Positions 33,316-42,768 of a stretch of 64,000 bases of DNA are shown here, piece by piece. The translations under genes were made by a program, and so were the position numbers. Below the pieces are notes generated by a model that saw nothing but the letters and a program-made list of their open reading frames with translations, did no database searches and was not told the DNA's origin. This DNA is from Pseudomonadota bacterium. Lineage in GTDB: Bacteria; Pseudomonadota; Gammaproteobacteria; Pseudomonadales; Moraxellaceae. The DNA is taken from contig JAEWKT010000032.1 of assembly GCA_023393635.1 (NCBI GenBank), positions 62,001 to 126,000 on the forward strand, given 5' to 3'. Position 1 is the stretch's first letter. Every line of letters starts with the position of its first letter.

Positions 33316-35231
33316 TGGGCGGGTTGCTCACTGGCTAAAGGCAAAATGACCATTAAACAGGTTCTGCCAGCTTGTGAAACAATATCGAGCTGCCCACCAA
33401 TTCGCTTAACCCGAATTTGCATACTTCTTAGCCCAATACTTATATTTGATTGTTGAATGGCTTCTACATCAAACCCCACGCCATTATCTTCAATCTCAAG
33501 CAGCAATTGATTATGTTGCGGGTAATATAAACTCACCTGTACATTATTGGCCTGACTATGTTTAATCACATTGGTCAGGGCTTCTTCAGCCACCCGCAGC
33601 AAGGTTAAGCACTGTAGCGGTGTAGGTTTGGCTTGCCATTGCGGCGGAAAATTCCAGCGGGACTGAATATCCAGCTCATCAAATAATTGAATAAAGCGGT
33701 GCCGCACAGGGGCGCCCCATAAAATAGGCGTATCGGGTAGTTTTGCACCCATACTTGAGCCACTATCAATCACCTGACGTAAATCATCACGTAATAGTTT
33801 TAATATGGATAAAAACTGTTGATTACTTAAGTTAGTATGGTTTTGATCCACCATTAGCATGGCGCGTACGATTGAGCCGCCCAGACCATCATGCAAATCA
33901 TGGGCAAGGTGAATCCTTTCTTGCAGTTTGGTGTTTTTAAGTGCCAATTGATGCTGGTTATTTAAAGACAAGCTCAGCTCTTGTCGGGCAGAGTCTATCT
34001 CATGTTTGAGCGTCTGGTTAAATTTCTGAATATGCCGTGCATTTTTGGCCAGCCGCCAAGCCAGAATAATGGCAATAGTTAACGTAGTAAGTGGCGCAGT
34101 ATAGGGTGTTAGGGGGTTGCTATCGGGCTTGGTAACAAGAAAATATATATCATGTACAGCAATGAGCAGATAAAAGACAAATACCACAGCCAGCAGATAG
34201 GACTCTGGCTGTCTGGTGCGATAGGCAATCCATGGAAAGGTTATAAAATTGATTAATAAAATGAGCGTCGCTACAGAAAAAGTAACAGTAAGAAAGTAGT
34301 GAATATATTCATCAGGGATAAATATGGCATTGATTACCGCCAGAAACAGCAAACTAAATAATAATCGCTCAATACGTGGAAAATATTGATGCGCAAATCG
34401 CCAGGCATATAAACAGACACAAACCCCATAAGCAAAAAGCAAAACCATATTTATGCGGGCAATCTGCAAGGTGCTTAGCCCAAAAGGCGTGTGTACCATC
34501 ACCACATTATAAATAAACAGCACCCAGAGCAGTGAGGTTAAGGCAAACCAGCCAAAGGCTTTTTCTTCACGGTGAAATAACCAGACCAGAAATGCCAAAA
34601 GGCCAAGCGTAAGTGAAAAAGTAAGATTAAAAAAATGCAGTACGCGCTGCTCATACCAGAATTTTTCAAAGTGCTGCACGGCAAGTGGCAGGGGTGCAAG
34701 CATGGTTTTGCCCAAGCCTGGCTGCTGCCAAGCCACACCGACTACGCGCACCCATAAAATATTTTCACCATCTTTTAAAATTGATGCAGGCAGTTGCCAT
34801 TGCCGTGGCATATTCCAGCTACGTGATAATGGCTCTACCAGTGACTGGTCTTGCCATAATAGCTCATCATTAATATAAACCTGCCCTGCCATATTGATTG
34901 AATTAATGATCAGACTAACAGGGGTTTTTTGATGGCTCGGGCAGTGGTATTGCCAGATAATTTTGTACCATGCACTGCCAGTATAATCATGCCAGCGCGT
35001 TTCCCAGTGGTCAGGCAAGGTGGTTTTTTGCCAGCCTTGCTGTGGACGTTGTATGCCATTGGTCCCTACTGCCTTGGCAACCTCAACCGACTCAACCTGT
35101 GCTGTACACCAAACGCTGCCAGATTCTGTATTGGCTGGATCCGCAATAGCAGCATAACTATTATTTATCGTACTTATAATACCTAGCCAGACAAATAGCA
35201 ATGTAAACAGTAATGGCAAAAACCGACTCAT
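33312..35231 (-). CDS. 7TMR-DISM sensor histidine kinase (NarX/UhpB-type kinase domain)
   Basis: 639 residues. A signal peptide (cleavage near SYA, residue 27) is followed by a beta-rich periplasmic domain to about residue 190 (a jelly-roll fold like glycosidase sugar-binding domains) and seven hydrophobic segments to about 400. A coiled coil leads into a HisKA_3 dimerisation domain with phospho-accepting His447 in HDLHDGLGGS. The ATPase domain has EEALTNVIKHS and DNGVGFD. The periplasmic domain may bind a carbohydrate or other small ligand (family inference). It overlaps the response-regulator gene by four bases (ATGA), and the two form one operon with the regulator first. Confidence 0.9.
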   Translation of the reverse strand: MSRFLPLLFTLLFVWLGIISTINNSYAAIADPANTESGSVWCTAQVESVEVAKAVGTNGIQRPQQGWQKTTLPDHWETRWHDYTGSAWYKIIWQYHCPSHQKTPVSLIINSINMAGQVYINDELLWQDQSLVEPLSRSWNMPRQWQLPASILKDGENILWVRVVGVAWQQPGLGKTMLAPLPLAVQHFEKFWYEQRVLHFFNLTFSLTLGLLAFLVWLFHREEKAFGWFALTSLLWVLFIYNVVMVHTPFGLSTLQIARINMVLLFAYGVCVCLYAWRFAHQYFPRIERLLFSLLFLAVINAIFIPDEYIHYFLTVTFSVATLILLINFITFPWIAYRTRQPESYLLAVVFVFYLLIAVHDIYFLVTKPDSNPLTPYTAPLTTLTIAIILAWRLAKNARHIQKFNQTLKHEIDSARQELSLSLNNQHQLALKNTKLQERIHLAHDLHDGLGGSIVRAMLMVDQNHTNLSNQQFLSILKLLRDDLRQVIDSGSSMGAKLPDTPILWGAPVRHRFIQLFDELDIQSRWNFPPQWQAKPTPLQCLTLLRVAEEALTNVIKHSQANNVQVSLYYPQHNQLLLEIEDNGVGFDVEAIQQSNISIGLRSMQIRVKRIGGQLDIVSQAGRTCLMVILPLASEQPAH

Positions 35232-35923
35232 AATAATCCTATGCTGCGGGCAGTATGAATGGCCTTGCTGCGGCTGTTTACCGACAGTTTGCGGTAAATA
35301 TTTTTGATATGTCCTTCTACCGTATAGCGCGACAAACTAAAATGCTCGGCAATTTCACGATTACTTAAACCTTGTGCTACCAGTTGCAAAATTTCCAGTT
35401 CCTTGGGCGATAACGCCACGACTGGCTCTGTAACGGGTGCTTGAGAATCAGGCATATTAAATACCAGTTGCGATAAAATTTGCTGGGCAATAAACGGGTC
35501 AATCGGTGCGCCGCCGCGCATAATACTTTTAATGGACAGGCTAATTTCGATATCGTCACGTTCTTTAAGCACATAACCAGTTGCCCCTGCCTGAATAGCA
35601 CTTAAAATAGTGTCTTGCGTGCTCCAGGCTGAAATGACCAGTATCAGGCTACTCGGGTCAGCCTTGCGCAACGCTTCAATAAATTCTAGCCCATTGCCAT
35701 CGGGCAAGCCGAAATCCACTAAAGCCAGTGCAATAGGCTGATTGGCCAGAAGATGCATGGCCTGTGCCAGTGTTTGCGCAAGGCACAGGCTGTCCATTGG
35801 GTAACCCAGTTGCTGTAATACAACAACAAGACGCTGCTGCATACTCGGGTCATCTTCTAATACCAGTACCGGACTTGGCAGAGTAAAGTTGGCATCGGGC
35901 ACGGATATATCCTTCAACACCAT
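35228..35923 (-). CDS. NarL/FixJ family response regulator
   Basis: 231 residues. The receiver domain has the acidic pair D24/D25 in VLEDD and the phospho-accepting D70 in LVDFGLPDGNG. A short linker leads to a LuxR-type helix-turn-helix at the C-terminus (LSPKELEILQLVAQGLSNREIAEHF, then SRYTVEGHIKNIYRKL). It is the partner of the overlapping 7TMR-DISM kinase. The gene is divergent from the large trimeric autotransporter at 36102, with 178 bp between their starts, so control of that adhesin is a reasonable guess. There is no direct evidence of the target. Confidence 0.92.
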   Translation of the reverse strand: MVLKDISVPDANFTLPSPVLVLEDDPSMQQRLVVVLQQLGYPMDSLCLAQTLAQAMHLLANQPIALALVDFGLPDGNGLEFIEALRKADPSSLILVISAWSTQDTILSAIQAGATGYVLKERDDIEISLSIKSIMRGGAPIDPFIAQQILSQLVFNMPDSQAPVTEPVVALSPKELEILQLVAQGLSNREIAEHFSLSRYTVEGHIKNIYRKLSVNSRSKAIHTARSIGLL

Positions 35924-36020
35924 AAGATTTGACCAGCTTAAAAAAAGCCTTGTGCTTTGCCTACCCCTGAAATTAAGGATATGGGCTTAAATATGATAAA
36001 TAATAGGATAAAAATATATA

Positions 36021-36102
36021 AAACACCCATTTTTAGGGGTGTCCAGAGGGTTTGTTTTGTCCTTTAATTAAAAAATAACCATTTTTGTACAGGAAACACC
36101 CA
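36021..36102 (+). promoter_or_regulatory. Leader of the adhesin gene with possible alternative pairing at the ribosome site
   Basis: AAACACCCA occurs twice, at 36021-36029 and at 36094-36102, where it directly joins the AGGAAA ribosome site (36091-36096) and the ATG. GGGTGT at 36037-36042 can pair with either ACACCC copy. Pairing with the first leaves the ribosome site free; pairing with the second would cover it. No transcription start is known, so this is a structural observation only. Confidence 0.35.
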
Positions 36103-39100
36103 TGAACCACATCTTTAAAAAAATCTGGAGCGAAAAACTAGGGCAAATGGTGGTGGTATCAGAGCAGGCTAAAAGTGCAGGCAAAAGCGATAACACGACA
36201 GGTAGTGTAACGCTGGAGAGTAACCAGCCAGCAAGCCAGCAAGGTTCAATGAGCGGTCTGATATTTCAACCTTTGTTATTAAAAAGTCTAGTGCTTTGTA
36301 TGGCGGCTATTTCGGGCGCAAATGCGTGGGCAGGATTGGTTTGTACCACAACAGGATCAGGTTCACTTGATTCGACTGCCACAGGTATACATGCAATCGC
36401 CTGTGGGGTGAACAACACCGCATCGGGTTTTAATAGCATTGCAATGGGAACTCTAAACACGGCCAGTGGTGCTGGCAGTGCCGCCGTGGGTAGTGGCTTG
36501 GCCGCTCATTACACCGAGATGTATACATATGCAATAAAAGAGTTGTCCTTTGAAGGTTTTAAAATAGTCACCAATTTACCAGATAATGTGTCAGCATTTA
36601 CGTCTGAGCTTACCCCTGAGATGATTGTGTCCATTAATGGGCAATCCAATTTGAGTGATGCGGCCAAGCAGGTATTTGTAAGCTATATTAGAGGTTCTAT
36701 AAATAATACAAAGCTCAATAGCGCAGCAGGGATTGCAAGTAGTGCGATAGGGGTTATTAATAACGCTTCTGGCTTGGCCAGCAGTGCAGTTGGGTTCAAA
36801 AATATTGCTTCTGGGGATGCAAGTTCTGCATATGGAGCAAGCAACACGGCATCAGGTAACTCTAGCAGTGTTTTTGGCAGTAATAGTCAAGCTAAGGCTG
36901 AGGGTGCCACTGCAATTGGCAATAACTCTCTAGCTGATGAAGCCAACACTATTTCAGTGGGGCGTGCTGGTGCAGAAAAACGTATTACCAATGTGGCAAC
37001 ACCAACCAAAGCCACCGATGCCGCCAATAAGGGTTATGTGGATACCCAGATTGCAGCCATTCCAGCAGTAAAATATTATAGCGTTAATTCAACCCAGACA
37101 GGCACAGGCAGTAATGCCAATAACGATGGTGCAACAGGAGCAGATTCGCTTGCTGTAGGGGTGAGAGCGAGCGCATCGGGTGATTATAGCAGTGCGGTGG
37201 GTTATAACAATGATGCACGGGGTAATAAGAGTAGCGCGGTAGGGTATCAGAACACTACATTCGGTGAGTCGAGTAGTGCGGTAGGTAATCTGAATAGTAC
37301 CTTTGGAGAAATGAGTAGTGCTGTGGGCGTGGGTGGTACCGCGATTGGCAATGGCAGTGCAGTCATGGGTGGCGCACTGATGGATTATGACCCAGGTCAG
37401 CCGCTACAACAGGCCACTGAGATCAGCGGTCGTATTGTAGAGTTTGACCCGCAAACGAACATGATTACCAAAATTGATGGCCTGGATGTCCAAGTGGATG
37501 ACACCGATCCTAGTGATATTCAATGGACACTGGGCGGTAAAAACATCACTCAGGATGAACTCTCTAGAGTATTCATGTCCACCCTGGCAGGCGGCGCCAT
37601 TGCTATTGGTGAGCAAGCTCAAGCGATTGGCTCACGCTCCACAGCATTTGGCGATAAAGCCACAGCAATTGGTGCAGAAAGCAAAGCCTATGCGGATAAC
37701 AGTGTTGCGCTGGGTGCTGGCGCAGTTGCCGACGAAGCCAATACGGTATCAGTTGGTAAAGCAGGGGCAGAAAAACGCATTACTAATGTGAAAGCAGGTA
37801 CAAACACCACTGATGCAGTGAATAAAGGACAATTAGATTTAAAAACTGATTTAACGATCTTTAGTGCTCTAGATGACCAAGTGAATGATGCCAACACAGG
37901 GCTTGCTACTAAGGCATCGCAAACTGATTTAACTGCATTAGACGGTCGTGTGACTACTAATGAAGGGAACATCACCACTAATATCAATAATATTAGTGCG
38001 CTTGATGGGCGTGTAGGTACTGCTGAAAACAGCATCGGTACCTTGCAAACCGACCTAGGCACTGCCAACAGTAACATCAGCACGCTGCAAACTGACTTGA
38101 GTACAACCAATAGCAATGTGAGTGCCTTAGACGGTCGGGTAAGTACTGCTGAAACCAATATTGGTAACTTACAGACTGATTTGGGTACAGCGAATACCAC
38201 CATCGGTGTATTGGATACACGATTGGGAACTGCCGAAACTAGCTTGGCTACAGCGCAGAGCAACATCACTAGTTTAGATGGGCGAGTTGGTACGAACGAA
38301 ACCGCAATCACTAATATTGGTACACGCATTGACGGCGTAGACAGTACTGTTGCAAATGCCGTCATTTATGACAGTGCTACAAAAGACCAGATTACCTTGG
38401 CAGGCGGTGCAAATGGAACCACCATTAGCAACTTAAAAGCAGGGGTTGATGATGGTGATGCGGTGAACTTTGCCCAATTAAAAACCACCAATGCCAATGT
38501 CACTACCGCACAAGGCACAGCCGACACCGCTTTAACCACCGCACAAAAAGGCTTAAAAGTCCGCGCTAATACCAAGACTGAAGATACACTGGCACTGGGC
38601 GATACCTTAACCTTTGCTAACGGCACCAACACCACGGTTGACTATGACGCGACCAGCAATACCTTTAAAACCAACCTGGTTAATGCCCCCGTCTTTAGCG
38701 GACAGGTACAGGCCGCTTCATTTAAAACAGGTAATGTGGTCATTGATGGCAGCAGCAATAAAATTAGCGGTGTAGCCGACGGTCAGGTTAGTGCAACGTC
38801 TAATGAAGTAGTGACGGGTAAACAACTGCATACTGTGGATAGCCGTATTACTACAGAAGTTGGCGCCTTAAATAACCACATTACCACCGAAGTGGGTACA
38901 ATCAATGACCGTATTGATGGCGTAGATACCCGCATTAACGGGGTTGATCGCACAGTGGCTGCTATTGATGATCGAGTCACAATTAATGAGAGTGATATTG
39001 CCAATTTACAAAGTGGTTTAGGTGGATTAAGCGGTAATGCAGTCATTTATGACAGTGCTGCTAAAGACCAGATTACTTTAGCTGGGCAGAGTGGCACCAA

Positions 39101-40787
39101 ACTGTCTAACCTGCAAGATGCGACCTTAAGCACCACCTCAACGGATGCTGTCACTGGCCGTCAACTACAAGCCACCAACGACACCGTAGCCACCAAGGCA
39201 GCACAGGCCGACCTAAATACCACCAACAGCAATTTGACCACCTTAAATAATCAGGTTAATGATGCAAGCACTGGTTTAGCAACTAAAGCCTCGCAAACTG
39301 ACCTGAACACAGTCACTGGACGTGTAGATACCGCAGAAGCGGATATTAGCGCTTTGGATGGTCGTGTGGGCAGTAATGAAACCAAACTCACCACCCTGGA
39401 TAGCCGGGTCACCACCACCACCAATCACATGCTGACCTCTTTAGGCGGTGGTGCTGCCATCACTAATGGACAATTTGTTGCACCAAGCTACCAGATTCAA
39501 AATAAGGCTTATCGTGATGTGGGCAGTGCATTTACAGCAGTAGATCAAAGTCTGGATGGTTTAAACGACAAGGTAAGCAGCTTGTCACAGCAAGCCACCA
39601 CTAACCTTGCCGATGCCAAAGACTACACCGATCAAAAAGCAGCCAGTGCATTAAACGATGCCAAAGGCTACACCGACCAACAAACGGCAGATACCAAAGC
39701 CTATATTGACCAACAGGCAGCCAATACCTTAACCGATGCCAAAAGCTATACCGACCAGAAAGCAGCCAATGCCCTGACGGATGCCAAAGGTTATACTGAC
39801 CAAAAATCAGCCAGCACCTTAAATGATGCCAAAGGTTACACTGATCAAAAATCAGCAGCGACTTTAGCTGACGCCAAAGGTTATACTGACCAAAAAGCAA
39901 CTGACACCTTAACCGCAGCTCAAGGCTATACCGACCAACAAGTCGTTGAACTCAAAAACACCATGGATGCTAAAAATAAAATGTTGAGTATCAATGGTGC
40001 TGAAAATGGTCAGGACCATGCAGCTCAGGCGACCAGTACAGGTGCCATTGCCATTGGTGATAGCGCACAGGCCAATGGCGGCTATAACACCGTGATTGGT
40101 GCAGGTGCACAGGCCACAGGTGAATCCAATACCGTGGTTGGTAAAGGCAACAAGGTACAGGGTAACGCTTCAGGTGCCTTTGGTGACCCTAACGTGGTGA
40201 ACGGCAATGCCAGCTATGCGGTAGGGAATGACAACACCATCACTGCTGACAACACTTTTGTACTGGGCAATAACGTCAACACCAGTGCCAAAAATGCAGT
40301 GGTACTAGGCAATGACTCAGCCGCTGAGCGTGACAATACCGTATCAGTTGGGGCAACTGGCAAGGAGCGTCAGGTGATCCATGTGGCTGCTGGTGTAGAA
40401 GATACCGATGCAGTCAATGTTAAGCAAATGAATAGCAGCAAAGCTGAGGCTGTTCAAACTGCACAAACCTATACTGACAGTAAACTGGCGGTGTTAAATG
40501 ATAGCTTGCAGAATTATCAGTATCAAAATGAACGTCGGTTTGGAAAAATCAATGAACGTTTTGATCGTCAGGGTGCCATGACGGCCGCCATGATGAGTAT
40601 GGCTACCAGTACATCGGGACTACAGGGACAAAACCGTATTGGCGTCGGTGCTGGGGTGCAAGGCTCTGAGCAAGCAGTGTCGGTGGGTTATCAGCGCGTA
40701 ATTAGTAACAATGCCAGCATTAGCGTGGGCGGTGCTTTTACTCAGGATGAAAGCTCAGGCGGTGTGGGTGTCGGTTTTAGCTGGTAA
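36102..40787 (+). CDS. Trimeric autotransporter adhesin (YadA/Ata-like)
   Basis: 1561 residues, type Vc secreted. Residues 1-28 are an extended signal peptide region (MNHIFKKIWSEKLGQ), then a spacer and a hydrophobic core ending near ANAWA (77). YadA-type head repeats (SxAxGxxNxASG) run from about 85 to 275 and again from about 330 to 545, each with a non-repeat insert of about 70 residues. Necks follow near 281 and 546 (GAEKRITNV). The stalk (about 580-1290) is coiled coil with DGRVGT/LQTDLGT repeats, then eight YTDQ repeats. A third head and neck precede the last ~75 residues, the membrane anchor, ending GVGVGFSW. Trimers display it for attachment. A terminator follows. Confidence 0.95.
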   Translation: MNHIFKKIWSEKLGQMVVVSEQAKSAGKSDNTTGSVTLESNQPASQQGSMSGLIFQPLLLKSLVLCMAAISGANAWAGLVCTTTGSGSLDSTATGIHAIACGVNNTASGFNSIAMGTLNTASGAGSAAVGSGLAAHYTEMYTYAIKELSFEGFKIVTNLPDNVSAFTSELTPEMIVSINGQSNLSDAAKQVFVSYIRGSINNTKLNSAAGIASSAIGVINNASGLASSAVGFKNIASGDASSAYGASNTASGNSSSVFGSNSQAKAEGATAIGNNSLADEANTISVGRAGAEKRITNVATPTKATDAANKGYVDTQIAAIPAVKYYSVNSTQTGTGSNANNDGATGADSLAVGVRASASGDYSSAVGYNNDARGNKSSAVGYQNTTFGESSSAVGNLNSTFGEMSSAVGVGGTAIGNGSAVMGGALMDYDPGQPLQQATEISGRIVEFDPQTNMITKIDGLDVQVDDTDPSDIQWTLGGKNITQDELSRVFMSTLAGGAIAIGEQAQAIGSRSTAFGDKATAIGAESKAYADNSVALGAGAVADEANTVSVGKAGAEKRITNVKAGTNTTDAVNKGQLDLKTDLTIFSALDDQVNDANTGLATKASQTDLTALDGRVTTNEGNITTNINNISALDGRVGTAENSIGTLQTDLGTANSNISTLQTDLSTTNSNVSALDGRVSTAETNIGNLQTDLGTANTTIGVLDTRLGTAETSLATAQSNITSLDGRVGTNETAITNIGTRIDGVDSTVANAVIYDSATKDQITLAGGANGTTISNLKAGVDDGDAVNFAQLKTTNANVTTAQGTADTALTTAQKGLKVRANTKTEDTLALGDTLTFANGTNTTVDYDATSNTFKTNLVNAPVFSGQVQAASFKTGNVVIDGSSNKISGVADGQVSATSNEVVTGKQLHTVDSRITTEVGALNNHITTEVGTINDRIDGVDTRINGVDRTVAAIDDRVTINESDIANLQSGLGGLSGNAVIYDSAAKDQITLAGQSGTKLSNLQDATLSTTSTDAVTGRQLQATNDTVATKAAQADLNTTNSNLTTLNNQVNDASTGLATKASQTDLNTVTGRVDTAEADISALDGRVGSNETKLTTLDSRVTTTTNHMLTSLGGGAAITNGQFVAPSYQIQNKAYRDVGSAFTAVDQSLDGLNDKVSSLSQQATTNLADAKDYTDQKAASALNDAKGYTDQQTADTKAYIDQQAANTLTDAKSYTDQKAANALTDAKGYTDQKSASTLNDAKGYTDQKSAATLADAKGYTDQKATDTLTAAQGYTDQQVVELKNTMDAKNKMLSINGAENGQDHAAQATSTGAIAIGDSAQANGGYNTVIGAGAQATGESNTVVGKGNKVQGNASGAFGDPNVVNGNASYAVGNDNTITADNTFVLGNNVNTSAKNAVVLGNDSAAERDNTVSVGATGKERQVIHVAAGVEDTDAVNVKQMNSSKAEAVQTAQTYTDSKLAVLNDSLQNYQYQNERRFGKINERFDRQGAMTAAMMSMATSTSGLQGQNRIGVGAGVQGSEQAVSVGYQRVISNNASISVGGAFTQDESSGGVGVGFSW
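39612..39959 (+). repeat. Tandem 15-residue (45-bp) repeats in the adhesin stalk
   Basis: Eight in-frame units of the form DAKGYTDQKAANTLT; seven are 15 residues and one (the second) is 11. Fifteen-residue periodicity is that of right-handed coiled-coil stalks in YadA-type proteins. Units differ from each other by several bases, so the array is not freshly expanded. Confidence 0.85.
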
Positions 40788-40817
40788 TTGTATTGGCTAA
40801 ATAAATCTGGTTAAGCC

Positions 40818-40845
40818 AAGGGCATCTTTAATAGATGCCCTTTTT
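40818..40845 (+). terminator. Rho-independent terminator after the adhesin gene
   Basis: Perfect arms AGGGCATCT (40819-40827) and AGATGCCCT (40833-40841) are followed by a T run. Confidence 0.88.
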
Positions 40846-40904
40846 GATTGGATTTAATATATAAAAGTATGAAAGATTGATTCAGAAAGTCACACAAGAA
40901 AGGC

Positions 40905-41804
40905 TTAGTGAACCAGAGGCGTAATAATCTGTGCCAATTGCTTAAATTCCGCCTGTAACGGGGTACTTTTACGGGTAAGCAGGGCTAAAGTACGCATCGG
41001 TGCTTGTTCAATTGATTTGACCTTAAGCTGACTCTGACCAGTTAAAATGCCCGAGTTTAGGGCAATGGCAGGCAACAAGGTAAAGCCAAGCTGCGCTTGC
41101 ACCATCTGGATCAGCGTTGGCAAGCTACTGGCAGATAAGCTATTGTTTTCACGTTTCAGCTCACTAATTGAACAGGCACTTAAGGTATGTTCACGCAGGC
41201 AATGGCCTTCTTCTAGCAATAACAAACGGGACAAATCCAGGTCTTGCATACTGTTTGCCTTGGCACAGCTTTCATCGGCCTGATGGTACACCAGACATAA
41301 AGGCTCGTCGCGTAATTCCTGCACCATTAAATTACGTGTGTCAAACGGTAGTGCCAGTAGCACAATATCCAGTGTGCCATGTTCCAGTCGTTCAATCGCT
41401 TGCTCACTTTGCACTTCATGCAAAAATAATTTTAAGCGCGGCATTTGTTGTTGAATGACTTTAATTAGCGGTGCCAACACAAAGGGCGCAATCGTTGGAA
41501 TAACGCCAAAATGCAAATCACCCGTAAATGGCTCACTCATTTCGCGGCTTAAGCGCATTAAATCTTGCGCATCGGCCAGCAAAAAGCGCGCACGGCGTAC
41601 CACTTCTTCACCAAGCGGGGTTAAGCGAACATTTTGGCGATCACGCTCAACCAACACACCGCCGAGCAAACGCTCCAATTCCATAATCCCGCCAGATAGC
41701 GTGGACTGAGTCACAAACGAACGTCGTGCTGCTTCAGTAAAGTGCAATGTTTCAGACAACGTCACCAAATAAGAAAGCTGTCGTAGTGAAGGAAGAGCCG
41801 CCAT
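40905..41804 (-). CDS. oxyR: LysR-type peroxide sensor OxyR
   Basis: 299 residues. The N-terminal winged helix (about 5-65) has HFTEAARRSFVTQSTLSGGI. The regulatory domain carries the redox pair Cys202 (GHCLREH) and Cys211 at the nine-residue spacing of E. coli OxyR C199/C208. Oxidation by hydrogen peroxide forms the disulphide and switches on catalase and peroxiredoxin genes in the family. It lies 4 bp after estB on the same strand, the order rubA-rubB-estB-oxyR known from Acinetobacter ADP1. Cys170 and Cys180 are extra and lie before the pair. Confidence 0.93.
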   Translation of the reverse strand: MAALPSLRQLSYLVTLSETLHFTEAARRSFVTQSTLSGGIMELERLLGGVLVERDRQNVRLTPLGEEVVRRARFLLADAQDLMRLSREMSEPFTGDLHFGVIPTIAPFVLAPLIKVIQQQMPRLKLFLHEVQSEQAIERLEHGTLDIVLLALPFDTRNLMVQELRDEPLCLVYHQADESCAKANSMQDLDLSRLLLLEEGHCLREHTLSACSISELKRENNSLSASSLPTLIQMVQAQLGFTLLPAIALNSGILTGQSQLKVKSIEQAPMRTLALLTRKSTPLQAEFKQLAQIITPLVH

Positions 41805-41808
41805 GTGT

Positions 41809-42768
41809 TTACTTCACCTGTGTTTGAATATTTTGTGTGAATAATTTTACCAATTGGGGCACAAAGAATTGCGGAATATCGTGTCCCATCCCATCAATCA
41901 GCTCAAATCTGGCACCTTTAATGGCTTTGGCCACTGCACGACCATGCGATGGCGGCAACAAACGATCTTTACTACCATGCACTACCACAGTCGGTTGCTT
42001 AATTTGGTGGTCAATATCGGTTAAAGAGCCAGTACATAGTATTGCCAGAAAATGCTGCATCACGCCAGCAGGGTGAAAGCTACGGCGATACAGTTTGCGT
42101 GCGGTTTCTTGTGCTTCTTCAGAGTTGACATAACCAGGCGAGCCAATATTGGTAAACAGTTTGATTGAGTGTGCCACTATGCCTTCTTCATCAGTAGACT
42201 TCGGACGACCAATTAGGCTTAAAAACTGCTTGGGATATGGCGGTGGTAAAAAGGCACGGTTATTACTGGTAAATAGTAAATTTAGGGTTTGTACTTTCTG
42301 TGGATATTTGGCTGCCAGAATTTGAGCAATCATGCCGCCCATAGAGGCACCAATAACATGTGCTTTTTCAAGCTGTAAAGCATCCATTAAATTGCTGGCA
42401 TCTTCTGCCATGTCATATAGGGTATACGGTGCGCCATCATTAGGCAAACCCAGTGTAAATCGCCCCATTAGTTTTAACTGATTTAAGCGCGGGCCTTTAT
42501 GACGAATTTTACTGGATAAGCCAATATCCCGATTATCAAAACGAATCACCCGATAACCAGCATTGATTAAAGCTTCACAAAAATAGTCGGGCCAAATCAG
42601 CATTTGTGCACCCAAACCCATAATCAGTAAAATAGTTTCCTGATTGTCGTTGCCGTTTTCCATACCACCAATTTCAACATGCAGCTTGATGTCATTGCCA
42701 ATATCAATCTGGCTTTCTTGCATGAGGGCATTGTATTGAGACGGTTTTAAGTTGCTGATTGCATTCAT
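41809..42768 (-). CDS. estB: Alpha/beta-hydrolase, EstB-type esterase
   Basis: 319 residues with no signal peptide. Catalytic features are the nucleophile elbow GASMGG with Ser142, the acid in VVHGSKDRLLPP and the base in DGMGHD near the end. The oxyanion segment is IMGLGAQMLIW. In Acinetobacter ADP1 the esterase EstB is encoded in the same place, between rubB and oxyR. The natural substrate is not known; short-chain esters are typical. Its stop is 4 bp from the oxyR start, so the two are surely co-transcribed, whereas 387 bp and a hairpin separate it from rubB. Confidence 0.86.
   Translation of the reverse strand: MNAISNLKPSQYNALMQESQIDIGNDIKLHVEIGGMENGNDNQETILLIMGLGAQMLIWPDYFCEALINAGYRVIRFDNRDIGLSSKIRHKGPRLNQLKLMGRFTLGLPNDGAPYTLYDMAEDASNLMDALQLEKAHVIGASMGGMIAQILAAKYPQKVQTLNLLFTSNNRAFLPPPYPKQFLSLIGRPKSTDEEGIVAHSIKLFTNIGSPGYVNSEEAQETARKLYRRSFHPAGVMQHFLAILCTGSLTDIDHQIKQPTVVVHGSKDRLLPPSHGRAVAKAIKGARFELIDGMGHDIPQFFVPQLVKLFTQNIQTQVK

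Noticed and set aside
37688..38365. 225-codon minus-strand open frame inside the adhesin gene
   Set aside because: It is antisense to the stalk; its Val/Ser/Pro repeats are the shadow of the coiled-coil repeats and it has no ribosome site.
39601..39900. Regular repeats at 39600-39960 as a possible CRISPR array
   Set aside because: The 45-bp period is in frame, units vary, there are no unique spacers, and the translation is a coiled-coil stalk.
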